Positions 1-4,948 of a stretch of DNA of 5,932 bases are shown here, in pieces (the first letter of the stretch is position 1; each line of letters begins with the position of its first letter). The stretch is from Acidobacteriota bacterium (GTDB taxonomy: Bacteria > Acidobacteriota > Terriglobia > Acidiferrales > UBA7541). The stretch spans positions 1 to 5,932 of the forward strand of contig PKUY01000094.1 in NCBI GenBank assembly GCA_003131705.1. Direction: 5' to 3'. The position numbers were made by a program, and so were the translations under genes. The notes beneath the pieces were generated by a model. That model saw nothing but the letters and a program-made list of their open reading frames with translations, did no database searches and was not told the origin of the DNA.

Positions 1-143
1 AATGGCGCCCGGCTACTCGACCGTTGTTATGCGATCAAATGGTTTCAAGGTTCCGCTAAGTGCGTTAGGCAAATTTCCGAATCACCCGTCTAGAAGGGAT
101 TACACTACTCCCGTCCGTGCGGCGAGGCCCAAGAGGGGAAAAC

Positions 144-398
144 ATGAAGACATTCGAAGTTTCATTTCGCTATCAAGATCGTAAGAACGGTCCCGAGGGA
201 TCGACGGTCAAGCTTGATGCTTCGAGCCTACCCGGCGCAATAGCCAAGGCTACACGCGAATTCGTAAAGGGATTGGATCGGAAACAGAGATTCGACATGA
301 ACAAGAACGGACTGGAGATTAAGGCCGTTTATGTCACCAGCGTTGGTGCGGCGGAGGGAGGCGACGGAATGGAAAAGTCAGCCGGTCAAATGAAGTAA
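144..398 (+). CDS. Small hypothetical protein, 84 aa (MKTFEVSFRYQDRK... type)
   Basis: This is an 84-residue soluble, basic protein with no signal peptide or membrane segment. The start at 144 is chosen because an AG-rich Shine-Dalgarno stretch (aagagggg, 131-138) lies just before it; an upstream in-frame start at 117 has no such site. The N-terminal half alternates charged and hydrophobic residues (FEVSFRYQD, then GSTVKLDASSLPGAI), which suggests a beta hairpin leading into a helix. The middle (KATREFVKGLDRKQRFDMNK) looks helical and basic. The last 15 residues are Gly/Glu/Lys-rich and probably disordered. I recall similar small proteins only from Acidobacteriota and know no function for them. 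It stands alone: the next gene is on the other strand and more than 150 bases away. It is probably a real gene of unknown role. Confidence 0.72.
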   Translation: MKTFEVSFRYQDRKNGPEGSTVKLDASSLPGAIAKATREFVKGLDRKQRFDMNKNGLEIKAVYVTSVGAAEGGDGMEKSAGQMK

Positions 399-552
399 CG
401 CGCCATCGCGTATGAACACGGAATCTCTTTTCACACAGTGCACGAACCGCGTCGCCAAAGTCTTTCCGTTCGAATTGCGTATGAGAGCGGGAGCTTGGTC
501 GGCGTGTTCTTGGTGACCTATGTTCCGAATCGCTGCGCATATTGTTACGTTC

Positions 553-888
553 TTACTGCGTATCGTCTCTTTTCTTTGCGAGTTCTGCCAGGTTCGGATA
601 CGAGTAAGCCTCGACAAATGTCTTTTCAGGCGGCTGCGCCCCCGCCTTCATCGCTTGCACTAGCATTTCGAGGCCCGTATCCATAGTCAAGGAGGTCACC
701 ACCGCCGCACGCAAAACTCCTTGATCCACCTGGGGCTTGATCTGGGTGGCAGGACCGCCGGCCACGCACGGCAGGGCCAGCCATTTCGTCCGTTCCGGTT
801 CGGCCGTATTTGTCTCAACCGCCTTTCTGGCTCCAAGAATAAAGTCTGCGTTCTGCGACACGATCATCTGGATTCGTTCGATTCGCAC
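553..888 (-). pseudogene. C-terminal remnant of a sugar-type periplasmic substrate-binding protein
   Basis: About 111 residues match the pattern of the second lobe of LacI-like/ABC sugar-binding proteins (Peripla_BP_4-like). IVSQNADFILGARKAVE corresponds to the usual 'I.aqND.mAlGA.kAl' segment. WLALPCVAGGP corresponds to the 'vP.vG.Dg' strand. The stretch from VDQGVLRAAVVTSL to LEMLVQAMKAG corresponds to the 'V..G.L.aTVv...' strand and the final helix. SYPNLAELAKKR is a typical tail. Intact proteins have about 300 or more residues with a signal peptide; here the first lobe is absent. The possible GTG start at 888 has no good Shine-Dalgarno site, and the frame stays open upstream to about 1002, overlapping the 3' end of the neighbouring gene without matching the family. 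The usual Asp after Asn in the ligand-contacting ND motif is Ala here. I infer a truncated, non-functional fragment. The family match is from recall of conserved patterns, not from a search. Confidence 0.6.
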
Positions 889-920
889 CTTTGCGTATTC
901 CGTTCCGAAGACCTTAAGTG

Positions 921-1328
921 CTAGATTTCGCGTTTGAGAAGCGCGGCCAGACGGCGGCGGAGGTCGCCAACCGCGTCGAAGAGTGCGACGATGCCGGGCG
1001 TATCAAAGCCGACTTCAACTGATTGCAGATCGAGAGAGATCTCTCTCGACATCTGCGTTGCTCGTTTGACGCGCTCGGCGGCCATGATTGGGAGGACGGC
1101 AAAAGGGTCGCCGCCAGACTTGCCGCTGAGTCCGATCCATTTCTGCACCGCCCAGGTTGTGCTGCGGATGTGATAGACGGCATCGCGGAATTCGGAAAGC
1201 ACACGCGAGTCGAGGTTGCCGGATTTTACGAGTTCTTCGAGTTGGTGTAACTCGAGGGTGGCTGCTAACAGACGCGCTGTGAAGGATGGAGTCGAGCCTG
1301 CGTCTGATTCATGTTCTGGCGCGGTCAT
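921..1328 (-). CDS. Hypothetical helical protein, 135 aa
   Basis: This is a soluble, almost wholly alpha-helical protein of 135 residues. The start at 1328 is chosen because AGGGGA lies about nine bases upstream; a longer frame reaching 1499 adds a low-complexity, unlikely N-terminus. After a polar N-terminal tail (residues 1-15) come helices containing LEELVKSGNLDSRVLSEFRD, then TTWAVQKWIGL with two Trp, a GDPFAVLP break, AAERVKRATQMSREISLDL, and a final helix ending LRRRLAALLKREI. I recall closely patterned proteins ('...LRDAVDYIR.T.WAVQ.W..., ...VLP.LAAERVRRA..L..DLSLDLDSVEV...') from Acidobacteriota genomes, always annotated hypothetical. The function is unknown. The coding sequence contains an exact 20-bp palindrome (1030-1049). 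The binding-protein remnant follows on the same strand after only about 30 bases. Confidence 0.75.
   Translation of the reverse strand: MTAPEHESDAGSTPSFTARLLAATLELHQLEELVKSGNLDSRVLSEFRDAVYHIRSTTWAVQKWIGLSGKSGGDPFAVLPIMAAERVKRATQMSREISLDLQSVEVGFDTPGIVALFDAVGDLRRRLAALLKREI
1030..1049. repeat. Perfect 20-bp palindrome inside the 135-aa gene
   Basis: TCGAGAGAGATCTCTCTCGA is identical to its own reverse complement. Outside it, GCAGA (1025-1029) pairs with TCTGC (1052-1056) across a two-base bulge, so the symmetry extends over 32 bases. It encodes part of a helix (S-R-E-I-S-L-D-L) on the minus strand. With almost no loop it is more likely a DNA-level dyad, or chance from a repetitive GA/CT run, than an RNA hairpin or terminator. 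Confidence 0.8.
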
Positions 1329-1501
1329 CGGGAATTCCCCTTTTAGGCGGGGGACCAGGCTAATGCGCGAAGCGCCCCGAATACAAGAGAAAATATTCTG
1401 CAGCGAACTTAAGAATTTAGAGGGAGTGGGACGCCAGATCGACTCCCAGGAATGCGAAGCGCTCTCATCTGGTGTACGGCAAAAGACAGGCGGCTTCACT
1501 A

Positions 1502-1636
1502 CTACTTCTTGGCACTCAACATTGCTTGGCAGGCTTCCTTAACTCCATTTCCAAGTTCTCGCGTCGAGTTGCTGAAGATGTCATCGCCATCCTCGTTGAA
1601 CACAGCGATCTTGTTACGCCCTGTCCGAAAGGTTAG
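1502..1636 (-). pseudogene. C-terminal tail of a lost small gene, about 44 codons
   Basis: A minus-strand frame, open from 1636, reads (T)GRNKIAVFNEDGDDIF, then SNSTRELGNGVKEACQAMLSAKK, and ends in three consecutive in-frame stops (TAG TAG TGA, 1504 down to 1496). The composition is protein-like: a beta strand, an acidic turn, then an amphipathic helix. An in-frame TAA (1639-1637) lies inside the end of the DUF2934 gene, so the frame has no ATG. The only internal start is a GTG at 1603 without a Shine-Dalgarno site. I cannot name the family. It may be a remnant whose 5' end was lost when it was joined to the DUF2934 gene, or a very short gene starting at 1603. Multiple tandem stops are commonly seen at true gene ends, which is mild support. 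Confidence 0.33.
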
Positions 1637-1815
1637 TTATGACCTGTTTGTATGGCCCCTATTGGGGCTGCTACGACAATAACTTCTTTGCTTAGCTGCT
1701 TTTCGGCTTCAAACCAGTCCTCAATATCCCTTCCCTGCTCGGCGCCTCGTTGAAGGTACAGCCCGTAAGCTAGGCGGGTGATTTCTTCTCTTGATGGTTC
1801 TTTATGTTGGATCAT
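1633..1815 (-). CDS. DUF2934 family small protein, 60 aa
   Basis: This is a 60-residue protein. Residues 11-42 (ITRLAYGLYLQRGAEQGRDI followed by EDWFEAEKQLS) carry the DUF2934 signature 'I...AY.LY..RG...G.d..DW..AE..L'. The start at 1815 is fixed by a near-consensus Shine-Dalgarno AAGGAGG (1827-1821) five bases before the ATG; an earlier in-frame ATG at 1842 lacks one. The family is a short helical domain with no established function, common in Acidobacteriota and Proteobacteria and often found as stand-alone tiny genes. The C-terminal extension (about 43-60) is Val/Ala-rich and variable. It is transcribed divergently from the exported-protein gene at 2167, sharing the 1816-2166 region. The family call is from recognition of the motif; the role is unknown. 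Confidence 0.82.
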   Translation of the reverse strand: MIQHKEPSREEITRLAYGLYLQRGAEQGRDIEDWFEAEKQLSKEVIVVAAPIGAIQTGHN

Positions 1816-1943
1816 CGCAACCTCCTTGGTTGTCTTGGCCAAAAGGCAATTCAGATAGCTTCCTTTTTTTGAGGTGAACTGAACAATCCCCCGTCCGCAG
1901 TTTTACAGTACGCGCTCATGTCGTACTTAGATACAGAGATAAA

Positions 1944-1956
1944 TCATCTGAGATGA
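1944..1956. promoter_or_regulatory. 13-bp dyad, possible operator
   Basis: TCATCT and AGATGA are exact reverse complements separated by a single G. The dyad lies about 130 bases upstream of the DUF2934 start and 210 bases upstream of the exported-protein gene. It may be a binding site for a regulator of either; the only support is its symmetry and intergenic position. Confidence 0.25.
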
Positions 1957-2074
1957 GCTTAGGGCTGCGGGCCGTCAGTGGCGATAGGTGCGGAACGCGA
2001 CGACCGACAGCGAAGGTTCACGGCGTACGGTAAGCGTCATCACCCCCGCCCCCTGCCCGGTTTCCGAGATGATC

Positions 2075-2106
2075 TTTACAAGGTGTCCGGTACCGGACAG
2101 ATATGG
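2075..2106 (+). promoter_or_regulatory. Possible MerR-type promoter: TTTACA plus 16-bp palindrome
   Basis: A good -35-like hexamer TTTACA (2075-2080) is followed by a perfect palindrome TGTCCGGTACCGGACA (2084-2099), then a weak AT-rich -10 candidate (GATATG or ATATGG, 2100-2106). The spacing is 19-20 bases, longer than the usual 17, with the dyad filling the spacer. That is the layout of MerR-family promoters such as soxS, where the activator untwists an overlong spacer. The -10 is poor and no MerR gene is present in the window, so this is an inference. The palindrome itself is certain and lies 67 bases before the start codon at 2167. Confidence 0.4.
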
Positions 2107-2166
2107 CACGAGAAGGTTCCTATCCTTGGTCCGATCGAGAATTCAGACTAGAAGGAGACGCTTCAC

Positions 2167-2526
2167 ATGAAACGACTGACACTTGCAATGGCTGGGACGT
2201 TGATGCTGGTGCTGTTAAGCGTGGGTTTTGCCGTCGCGCAGGATCGCACTTTCAATGGTCAAATAATGGATAGCGCGTGCGCCAAAATGGGCTCCCACGA
2301 CGGGATGATGAAGTCGCATGCAGATATAAAGGACGCTAAGACGTGCACTCTCGGCTGCGTGAAGGACGGAGCTAAGTTCGTTTTGTACGATGCCGCGTCC
2401 AAGACGGTCTATGAATTGGATGACCAGCAGAAGCCCATGCAGTTTGCTGGTGAGAAAGTCAAAGTAATGGGAACAGTCGACAAAGCTACCAACACAATCC
2501 ACGTCACAGATATTCAGGGCCGATGA
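2167..2526 (+). CDS. Exported DUF5818-like protein, 119 aa
   Basis: This is a small secreted or periplasmic protein. Residues 1-24 form a clear signal peptide: MKR, then a hydrophobic core [14 protein letters not shown], with likely cleavage at AVA|QD. The mature domain of about 95 residues begins [15 protein letters not shown], then a Met/His-bearing stretch (SHDGMMKSH), then [17 protein letters not shown], and ends with a beta-rich part (KTVYELDDQ...[20 protein letters not shown]) that resembles a small OB-like barrel. Cys38, Cys60 and Cys64 could form a disulfide or bind metal. The pattern 'G.I.DS.CA.MG.H' with 'C...CV..G.K.VLYD' is one I recall from Acidobacteriota proteins labelled DUF5818. 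No function is established. The start is supported by AGAAGGAGA about nine bases upstream. The stop overlaps the next start (ATGA), so translation is probably coupled to the PCD gene. Confidence 0.85.
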   Translation: MKRLTLAMAGTLMLVLLSVGFAVAQDRTFNGQIMDSACAKMGSHDGMMKSHADIKDAKTCTLGCVKDGAKFVLYDAASKTVYELDDQQKPMQFAGEKVKVMGTVDKATNTIHVTDIQGR

Positions 2527-2813
2527 GCAGCGAAAAATTATCAAAACAGGAAATTGCAACGGGGTTGAGCAAGCTCGATGGCTGGAGCCTGGTGAAGGGG
2601 AGTCTGCACCGCAGATTCGAATTCAAAGATTTCACGCAGGCATTCGGGTTCATGAAGCGGGTCGCGCTCGCGGCCGACAGAATGGATCATCACCCGGACT
2701 GGTCCAACGCGTATAACAAGGTCACTATAGATTTATCAACTCATAGCGTTGGCGGCCTGACGAAGAACGACTTCGAACTGGCCGCGAAAATCCAGAAAAT
2801 CCACGGCCATTAA
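2523..2813 (+). CDS. phhB: Pterin-4a-carbinolamine dehydratase (PCD/DCoH family)
   Basis: This 96-residue cytosolic enzyme is full length for the family. PCD dehydrates 4a-hydroxytetrahydrobiopterin to quinonoid dihydropterin, recycling the cofactor of aromatic amino-acid hydroxylases; some bacterial homologues have molybdopterin-related or regulatory roles instead. The fingerprint is intact: D52 followed by H56-H57-P58-D59-W60, an aromatic at Y64, and H74 in STHSVGGLT, then D83. H56, H57 and H74 match the three active-site histidines. The N-terminal [20 protein letters not shown] and the [13 protein letters not shown] helix are also typical. The ATG overlaps the upstream stop by four bases and has only a weak own Shine-Dalgarno site (caggg), pointing to translational coupling with the exported-protein gene, an unusual partner. 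No phenylalanine hydroxylase gene is in the window, so the physiological substrate is not indicated. Confidence 0.93.
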   Translation: MSSEKLSKQEIATGLSKLDGWSLVKGSLHRRFEFKDFTQAFGFMKRVALAADRMDHHPDWSNAYNKVTIDLSTHSVGGLTKNDFELAAKIQKIHGH

Positions 2814-3118
2814 TCGGCGCCAGTTTGAAGAAGAGGCGGGACGAGATCGAGATTCTCTGGGAGCCGTTCTATTTCGTCGCGGACTACGGATCGCTCTGCT
2901 TGTGTCCGGAGAGTTGTGCTTCGTCGAGTGCGTCGACGGAACATGAAATACGAAACAAGAATCACGACAGAGATCAGGAATGCGGCGAAAAATATATGCC
3001 TTGTAGTATCTGCCGTTGCGAATACGCGGACTCCGAGTCCTAGGAATCCGATCATTAGCACGACAATTGAAGATACTAAGGCGTGGCGCAAGAACATACT
3101 CGGCTTCTTTCTTTTCAT
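2810..3118 (-). CDS. Small two-helix membrane protein, 102 aa
   Basis: This is a short integral membrane protein of unknown function. A basic N-terminus ([12 protein letters not shown]) precedes a first membrane helix at about residues 13-34 ([15 protein letters not shown]). A short loop (ATADTTRH) follows, then a second helix at about 41-60 ([18 protein letters not shown]). By the positive-inside rule both ends should be cytoplasmic. The tail is strongly basic ([16 protein letters not shown]), followed by an acidic Leu/Pro-rich end. The start at 3118 is chosen for AAGGAGAGG (3133-3125) about six bases upstream; the longer frame to 3388 adds a sequence with unnatural Arg/Cys/Trp composition. 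It converges on the PCD gene and the two stop codons overlap in the palindromic TTAA (2810-2813). I recognise no family. Confidence 0.68.
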   Translation of the reverse strand: MKRKKPSMFLRHALVSSIVVLMIGFLGLGVRVFATADTTRHIFFAAFLISVVILVSYFMFRRRTRRSTTLRTQAERSVVRDEIERLPENLDLVPPLLQTGAD

Positions 3119-3597
3119 CTCTAGTCCTCTCCTTCTGGATTCAGATTCTCTGCCTCGAATGCGTAAGTCTCTTGTCCGCAGTTTTGTGTCGTGCCGCATA
3201 GCTCTCAAACTGTGGCGATCAATCCAAATATGTCTTCGTCCGCTTCTGAGCGCGACAGTTCTTGTAGCCGCGCACTGCGCTGGCATCCAGTTAGTCAAGG
3301 TCTTTGCGCGGGTTCCATCATGAGTGACAGCAAAAGGCGTATCTATCCGCTTCGGCACAACCTCGCAAAATCGGCGAAATTGGCTCATTTCTCTGTTCGT
3401 CTACAGGTGCCCGAAGTGTACCCAGCAAACCATGAGGGAACCCGCATAAACTCAGGGAAAGGCTGTTGTTTGCGGTAATGAAAAATACCCAAGAACGATG
3501 GCGGAAGTGGGGCAACTTTTTCTGCATAGCGCAGATAGTCGATTTGGGGCAAACTAATAGATTGAGCCGGGCAGCAAATGAGCAGAGGGAGTCCTTC
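3119..3597. other. Region without a convincing gene
   Basis: The frames here on both strands are rich in Cys, Arg, Ser and Trp and lack Shine-Dalgarno sites. The only mildly protein-like stretch is a 41-codon plus-strand frame at 3324-3449 (GTG start) containing WLISLFVYRCPKC, described in the findings. The right end carries the Shine-Dalgarno site of the deformylase stump. This is probably decayed sequence. Confidence 0.55.
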
Positions 3598-3669
3598 TTG
3601 TGCCTGAAAATCGTCCAAACCGGCGAGCCAGTGTTGCGAGAAGTTGCCCGCACCCTGACCAGTGCTTAG
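3598..3669 (+). pseudogene. def: N-terminal stump of peptide deformylase
   Basis: Starting from a TTG at 3598 the frame reads LCLKIVQTGEPVLREVARTLTSA and then TAG. This matches the start of peptide deformylases, which open with '(M)..KIV..G.PVLR..A..lt' and then continue for 150 or more residues. An appropriate Shine-Dalgarno site (agaggga, 3584-3590) lies seven bases before the TTG, so this looks like the authentic start of a former gene. Everything needed for activity is missing: the GxGLAAxQ motif, EGCLS and HExDH. The DNA after the stop shows no deformylase-like sequence in any frame, so the body of the gene was deleted rather than just interrupted. Deformylase removes the formyl group from nascent proteins and is normally essential, so another complete copy should exist elsewhere. 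The identification rests on recall of the N-terminal pattern over only about 20 residues. Confidence 0.5.
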
Positions 3670-3694
3670 CTTCTTGGTCGCGTTTGGGTATACT
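3666..3694 (+). promoter_or_regulatory. Candidate dodecin promoter
   Basis: TATACT (3689-3694) is a good -10 match, and TTAGCT (3666-3671) is a poor -35 at 17 bases. Transcription would start near 3701 and give a short leader with the AAGGAG site at 3706-3711. The -35 overlaps the stop codon of the deformylase stump, so the promoter would lie right at the deletion junction. Confidence 0.35.
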
Positions 3695-3717
3695 TCTCGC
3701 ACGACAAGGAGACAAAC

Positions 3718-3918
3718 ATGCCAGAGAAAGTCATAGAGATCGTTGGAACATCAAAGGAAAGCTTTGCCGGGGCTGCTGAAAATGCCGTGGCCGAGGCGGC
3801 CAAGACTGTCCGCGGTATGAAATGGGCGCGGGTAGCGGAATTCGAAATGGCACTGGACGACAAGAAAGTCGTCGAGTACCGCGCGACGACTCGCATCTAT
3901 TTCGAGGTAAAGAGGTAA
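3718..3918 (+). CDS. Dodecin (flavin-binding small protein), 66 aa
   Basis: Dodecins are 65-75 residue proteins that assemble into hollow dodecamers which bind and store flavins (riboflavin, FMN) in the cytoplasm, limiting photochemical damage. The whole sequence fits: a first strand KVIEIVGTS, the single helix ESFAGAAENAVAEAAKTV, then MKWARVAEFEMAL, and the last strand VVEYRATTRIYFEV, giving the family's beta-alpha-beta-beta fold. Trp36, the residue that stacks on the flavin ring in studied dodecins, is present at the expected position. The position usually occupied by a flavin-contacting Gln (55) is Arg, a 'YRA' variant I recall from other bacterial dodecins. The start is fixed by AAGGAG seven bases upstream. 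It appears to be a single-gene unit downstream of the deformylase stump. Confidence 0.93.
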   Translation: MPEKVIEIVGTSKESFAGAAENAVAEAAKTVRGMKWARVAEFEMALDDKKVVEYRATTRIYFEVKR

Positions 3919-4284
3919 GCCGGCAACTGGGTTCGCCACACCGCATTGGCCTGATCGTAGCTCCGGAGCGTTCGCCGGGAGTCGGACCAGCTGCCGTGCC
4001 GGGAGCACGAACACTGCCTCGGTCACCCTGCCCGGAGCGTCCCGTTTGAACTCGATACCGGCTGGGCAGTTCCCACACGGAACTGTTGTCTGGTCTCGTT
4101 AAGTTTGAAGGTCACCCGAAAGGCCGTCCTTTTCTTTTGTCCCCGGAATCGGGCGGAAGAACAGCCAGTCAAGGTGATCAAAACCAGATTCCCAGTGTTA
4201 TGGAATTCCGTTGAATTTGGTTGTGCTTGACAACTTCTGGTTGAAGGCGGCTTGCTGCTTCAAAGCCGAAGAAACGGGGTAAGC
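3919..4284. other. Intergenic region without a convincing gene
   Basis: No frame in this stretch resembles a protein; those on both strands are Pro/Arg/Gly-rich. It contains a small perfect hairpin (4067-4085) and a perfect -35-like TTGACA (4227-4232) without a matching -10 at normal spacing. These may belong to the 3' end of the dodecin transcript and the 5' region of the next gene. Confidence 0.55.
4067..4085. repeat. Hairpin CAGTTCC-cacac-GGAACTG
   Basis: A perfect 7-bp stem with a 5-base loop lies about 150 bases after the dodecin stop. The downstream sequence (ttgtctgg) is not a real T-run, so it is at best a weak terminator or an RNA-processing hairpin. Confidence 0.4.
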
Positions 4285-4644
4285 GTGACGAGAACAACTA
4301 AGGACATGATCGATGATCTTGAAAAAGAGGAGGCAAGTTTCACATCCTTGTTCCTCGTCTGCGGATTCGCGAAGCATACGGAACAAGTCGAAGGCTCTGT
4401 GACAGATAAGCTCGACAAGCTCAATGACATCGTGAACCGCGGCGGAAAACCTTACGCAATGATCGGTTATGTCACGGATGATAACGGACTTTCTCTTAAC
4501 GTATATTCGCGGCTCCTGGAGGAATACCAGGGGGATGAGGAGGCCATGTCTTCTCTCCGAAGGTTTCTTCCGACCATTGCCGAAGCCGTTCAGAAAAGCG
4601 GATTAACGCCAACGTGCTTGCCACCAGGACAGTGGTTGGAATGA
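4285..4644 (+). CDS. Hypothetical soluble acidic protein, 119 aa
   Basis: I do not recognise this protein. From the GTG at 4285 (preceded by GGGG five bases upstream) it has 119 residues. In-frame alternatives are TTG at 4252 and ATG at 4306, so the start is uncertain. The N-terminus is a charged helix (KDMIDDLEKEEAS). A hydrophobic strand follows (FTSLFLVCGFAKH), then an acidic helix VTDKLDKLNDIVNRGG, then KPYAMIGYVTDDNGLSLNVYS, which looks like two beta strands around a turn. The C-terminal part, from LLEEYQGDEEAMSSLRRFLP to AEAVQKSG, is helical, and the end (PTCLPPGQWLE) is Pro-rich. There is no signal peptide or membrane segment. Composition and the orderly strand/helix alternation support a real gene. 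It is the only gene between two long intergenic stretches, and the hairpin at 4796-4838 lies about 150 bases beyond its stop. Confidence 0.65.
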   Translation: MTRTTKDMIDDLEKEEASFTSLFLVCGFAKHTEQVEGSVTDKLDKLNDIVNRGGKPYAMIGYVTDDNGLSLNVYSRLLEEYQGDEEAMSSLRRFLPTIAEAVQKSGLTPTCLPPGQWLE

Positions 4645-4948
4645 AACCGTAAGGGCAGTAAGCGGGTCAGTTTGCAGTTAAGTGCGCGAAACCCAGACGA
4701 GGTCCGAAAACTCCTGACTATCGGGGATGAGGATGGCGCTTTACGGATCAGATGCCAACCCGGCGGTCCGGCCCATCCAACTGACAGTACCCGCGGGGTG
4801 AGTGGCGCGGCGGAGTTTCACCGCCATGCCACTCACCCTACATTTGCCCTAAGCAGACAGATCAAGCCGCGGCGTGTTAATTTGTTCCAAGAGCCGGGAC
4901 ACAAGAGAAATCCCGGATCATGCGCCGAATCCACGGCGGGAGAACAGG
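4645..4948. other. Intergenic spacer with two inverted repeats
   Basis: There is no convincing gene between the 119-aa gene and the HugZ-like gene. The spacer holds a long hairpin (4796-4838) and a second, smaller one, CCGGGA-11 nt-TCCCGG (4894-4916), in the likely leader of the HugZ-like gene. A frame starting near 4672 (TTG) reads SARNPDEVRKLL for a few codons but soon becomes unnatural, and I do not call it. Confidence 0.55.
4796..4838. repeat. Long imperfect hairpin (11-bp plus 5-bp stem)
   Basis: GGGTGAGTGGC (4796-4806) is an exact reverse complement of GCCACTCACCC (4828-4838). Inside, after a G-T pair and one mismatch, GGCGG (4809-4813) pairs with CCGCC (4821-4825) around a 7-base loop. 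The whole 43-base unit therefore folds into one rod. No T-run follows, so it is not a classic terminator. It may be a REP-like palindromic element, a transcript-end hairpin for the upstream gene, or a remnant of a small mobile repeat. Confidence 0.7.

Larger units (their letters stand above)
1843..2166. other. Divergent intergenic region with two palindromes
   Basis: No convincing gene lies between the DUF2934 gene (read leftward) and the exported-protein gene (read rightward). The region holds two dyads: TCATCT-G-AGATGA at 1944-1956 and a perfect 16-bp palindrome at 2084-2099. A Shine-Dalgarno site (AGAAGGAGA, 2150-2158) for the gene at 2167 lies at its right end. The frame 1988-2170 has no Shine-Dalgarno site and a Pro/Arg-rich composition, and I do not regard it as coding. 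Confidence 0.6.

Noticed and set aside
1..93. A frame open from the window edge to a TAG at 91, possibly the end of an upstream gene
   Set aside because: It is only 30 codons, with Cys/Trp/Arg-rich composition and no recognisable pattern. It cannot be told from chance.
1885..3190. Repeated 12-mer GTCCGCAGTTTT near 1893 and 3174
   Set aside because: About one 12-base match is expected by chance in a window this long, and the flanks differ.
3119..3388. N-terminal extension of the minus-strand membrane protein to 192 residues
   Set aside because: The composition is unnatural and there is no Shine-Dalgarno site; a strong one precedes the ATG at 3118.
3385..3702. Minus-strand 105-codon frame across the deformylase stump
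   Set aside because: It has no Shine-Dalgarno site or family pattern, and it overlaps better-supported plus-strand signals.
3731..4078. Minus-strand frame of 115 codons over dodecin
   Set aside because: It is the Pro/Arg/Gly-rich antisense shadow of the dodecin gene.
4067..4085. Rho-independent terminator for dodecin
   Set aside because: The stem is short and no T-run follows; it is kept only as a hairpin.
4227..4232. Perfect TTGACA as a -35 box for the 119-aa gene
   Set aside because: No acceptable -10 occurs 16-18 bases downstream, and the first coding signals begin too close.
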